Assembly (NCBI GenBank): GCA_021463165.1
Contig: JAJTWY010000012.1
Coordinates: 57,524-121,523 of the forward strand
DNA: 64,000 bases
From: Pyrinomonadaceae bacterium
GTDB lineage: Bacteria > Acidobacteriota > Blastocatellia > Pyrinomonadales > Pyrinomonadaceae
Direction of reading: 5' to 3'
Shown here: one piece after another, positions 62,374-64,000 of the stretch
Numbering within the stretch: position 1 is the stretch's first letter
How the letters are laid out: each line of letters starts with the position of its first letter
Notes under the pieces: generated by a model
What the model saw: only the letters and a program-made list of their open reading frames with translations
Database searches by the model: none
What the model was told of the DNA's origin: nothing
Program-made: the position numbers and the translations under genes

Positions 62374-63954
62374 TTAATCGACAAAGCCGACATTTCGCAG
62401 CAATTCCTTAAATCGCGGATCGGAACGAAGCGGCTCGAATTTTAGGTCCACTTTTAGGAACGGTATCCAGATCGCACCTTCGTTGCGGGCCTCATCTATA
62501 CGAGCAAGTGCGTTCTCATGATCGCCGAGACCTGAATAGATCTGAGCGAAATTTAGTGCGGGTACGTACTCATGGCTCGAACGCGTTGCGAATTCTTCAA
62601 GGATCTTCTGAGCCTTATCTCGGTCGCCGGACACTGCATAAATGTATCCCGTGGTTCCTAAAGCCTGCGGGTCCATTGCCTCGCGCGGTGTTCTTTCGAT
62701 GATCGCGATAGCCGAAGCCATGTCGCCCTTCGCAGCGTAGGCTTCGGCAAGAAAGGTATTCGAAATCGGGTAGCCCGGGACCAATTCGAGCACGTCCTTG
62801 AACTGTTCGATCGCCCGATCGGTCTGTCCCGACCAAAGCAGCATAACGCCGATTGCGTTGTTATTCGGCGCCGACAACGGATCAAGCTCGTGTGCATGCC
62901 GCAGCTCTCGGAGGCTCTCGTCAAACCGCGCCATCAAGCCCAAAAACCATCCATACCACATATGGACGATGGCGCTGCCCGGATTGAGAGCGATGGCGTT
63001 TTTGAATGCAGCCTCGGCGGCCGGATAGTCCCAATCAAAATACAGCTTTATCAGGGCGAGTGAATTGTGAGCTTCGGCGAGATCGGGGTCGAGCTGCAAA
63101 GCCTTGCTGGCGGCCTCTCTTGCCGACGACCGTGCATCGATCGGCGAAAACGAGAAGAACGAGAGTTCCGTGTAAGAATCAGCCACTCCGGCGTAAGCCG
63201 ATGCATAGGCCGGGTCGATCGCAATAGCCTTCTCAAAATTCTCAATGGCCTTATGGAAATCGCCCGGCGTCCATTTTGCAAAGTGCGAAAGGCCTCGCAG
63301 GTAAAATTCGTGTGCCTCCGGACTCTGAGTATGACGTTTCAACAACGCGGCCTTGTCATCGACCAAAAGCTTTATCTTCAACGCGTCCACCACTGCCACC
63401 GCGATCTCATCCTGAATGTCAAAGATATCTTTCATCTCGCGGTCATAACGTTCGGACCAGAGATGATAGCCGTCCGCCGCGTTGATGAGCTGAGCCGTGA
63501 TCCGCAAGCGATTGGCCGACTTTCGCACACTGCCTTCGAGGATCGTTTTTACTCCAAGCGTTTCGGCGATCTCCTTGATATTCGTATCCTTTCCTTTGAA
63601 CGCGAACGCAGACGTCCGCGCCGCGACCTTCAGCCCGTCGATCTTGGCAAGCGCGTTGAGCAACTCCTCCGCGAGTCCGTCGCAGAAGTATTCGTTCTCC
63701 TGGTCCGCGCTCATATTTACGAACGGAAGCACTGCGATGGACGGAGCATTTTGCGCATCAGATGAAACCGGAGCCTTCGCGACGGATGGATCCAAGATCT
63801 GCGTCCGAGGTTCGCTCGATCCGACGCCGTCGGGCAGTATGGCGGTTGCCGGCTCCTCCATCGACGCCGGGCCGTAGAGCAACTCGCTTCCGTCGTCGAG
63901 GCAGAAGCTCATCGTCAGGTCATACTTTCTTCCGCACTGCGGGCACTTTTTCAT
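62374..63954 (-). CDS. Zinc-ribbon/FlgO-TolB-like/TPR protein, copy 3, without membrane helix
   Basis: 526 residues. Zinc ribbon KKCPQCGRKYDLTMSFCLDDGSELL is followed directly by a linker and the FlgO/TolB-like domain (PSIAVLPFVNMSADQENEYFCDGLAEELL; LGVKTILEGSVRKSANRLRI), then TPRs (AIAIDPAYASAYAGVADSYTELS). The Ala/Val-rich membrane helix of copies 1 and 2 is missing, so it should be soluble. Only 6 bp separate it from copy 2, and 14 bp from the end of a fourth gene upstream, suggesting one transcript. Confidence 0.9.
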   Translation of the reverse strand: MKKCPQCGRKYDLTMSFCLDDGSELLYGPASMEEPATAILPDGVGSSEPRTQILDPSVAKAPVSSDAQNAPSIAVLPFVNMSADQENEYFCDGLAEELLNALAKIDGLKVAARTSAFAFKGKDTNIKEIAETLGVKTILEGSVRKSANRLRITAQLINAADGYHLWSERYDREMKDIFDIQDEIAVAVVDALKIKLLVDDKAALLKRHTQSPEAHEFYLRGLSHFAKWTPGDFHKAIENFEKAIAIDPAYASAYAGVADSYTELSFFSFSPIDARSSAREAASKALQLDPDLAEAHNSLALIKLYFDWDYPAAEAAFKNAIALNPGSAIVHMWYGWFLGLMARFDESLRELRHAHELDPLSAPNNNAIGVMLLWSGQTDRAIEQFKDVLELVPGYPISNTFLAEAYAAKGDMASAIAIIERTPREAMDPQALGTTGYIYAVSGDRDKAQKILEEFATRSSHEYVPALNFAQIYSGLGDHENALARIDEARNEGAIWIPFLKVDLKFEPLRSDPRFKELLRNVGFVD

Positions 63955-63968
63955 ACCAAATTGCCTGA

Positions 63969-64000
63969 TCAGAATCCGAGGTGTTTAACCATCTCGATAT
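63969..64000 (-). CDS. Probable fourth paralogue, C-terminal end only
   Basis: On the minus strand a frame enters from the window edge and ends EMVKHLGF then TGA (63971-63969). This resembles the ends of copies 1-3 (RKMNLPA, KKLNLAN, RNVGFVD). Only about ten codons are visible, so the call rests on position and a weak match. Confidence 0.4.
   Translation of the reverse strand, partial: IEMVKHLGF

Noticed and set aside
63067..63765. A 232-residue plus-strand frame
   Set aside because: Antisense to copy 3 of the TPR family, which has full domain support.
1..64000. CRISPR array, prophage, transposon or plasmid origin
   Set aside because: No regularly spaced repeats, cas genes, integrase, transposase, capsid, terminase or replication gene were found in the reading.

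Overview
The window looks like a chromosomal segment of a Gram-negative, high-GC, tightly packed bacterium, most likely an Acidobacteriota member of the Blastocatellia/Pyrinomonadaceae type. The reasons are inference from family content: VWFA-related secreted proteins, zinc-ribbon/TolB-like/TPR proteins in tandem, many Tat-type leaders, Pro-Thr-rich TPR proteins, XrtA-type polysaccharide genes and an outer-membrane efflux system. No rRNA, tRNA, CRISPR array, transposase, integrase or phage gene was seen.

Region 1 (1-1,900): the 3' end of an amidohydrolase, a short thiC-like remnant and a reverse-strand Tat-exported Gfo/Idh/MocA oxidoreductase. Region 2 (about 1,960-25,120): a 20-gene, all-plus-strand surface polysaccharide locus. 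It contains a Wzx-type flippase, six or more glycosyltransferases, four or more methyltransferases (one FkbM), a dTDP-rhamnose-4-epimerase-like enzyme, a NodU/TobZ carbamoyltransferase, an integral-membrane GT39-like protein, an asparagine-synthase-type amidotransferase, an XrtA-type polysaccharide deacetylase, a WecA-like initiating transferase fused to a PglF/WbpM-like sensor half, a TPR/carbohydrate-binding-like membrane protein and an O-antigen ligase/polymerase. Genes overlap by 1-8 bp or are a few bases apart over most of this stretch, which suggests one or a few long transcripts. A Wzc-type tyrosine autokinase that would control chain length lies apart at 52.3 kb.

Region 3 (25.1-37.2 kb): mixed housekeeping and cell-surface genes. 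These are a very large secreted TPR protein with a Pro/Thr linker, a VanX-type dipeptidase, YceI, DinB, a class IV aminotransferase, a three-gene minus-strand sugar cluster (GHMP kinase, sugar nucleotidyltransferase, XylF-like binding lipoprotein), a Tat-exported amidase and a small YqjD-like protein. Region 4 (37.4-44.4 kb): a complete RND efflux operon, tetR-adaptor-RND pump-TolC, with a near-ideal palindromic operator in front of tetR. Region 5 (44.6-58.9 kb): a quinone oxidoreductase, an SDR, a VWA protein, a 1,257-residue fused GltD/PyrK (NfnAB-like) flavoprotein, the Wzc kinase, a zinc-ribbon/bPH2 protein, a lytic transglycosylase with a clear intrinsic terminator, an MgtE-N/CBS protein without a channel, and a secreted hydrolase. 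Region 6 (58.9-64.0 kb): a minus-strand tandem family of zinc-ribbon/FlgO-TolB/TPR proteins. There are two intact copies, one frameshifted copy and the end of a fourth at the window edge.

The points most worth a second look are the WecA/PglF-type fusion, the single-chain NfnAB-like enzyme with its unknown 300-residue N-terminus, the tandem TPR family with its frameshift, the sugar kinase/nucleotidyltransferase/binding-protein trio, and a nested hairpin between two convergent genes at 29.4 kb.
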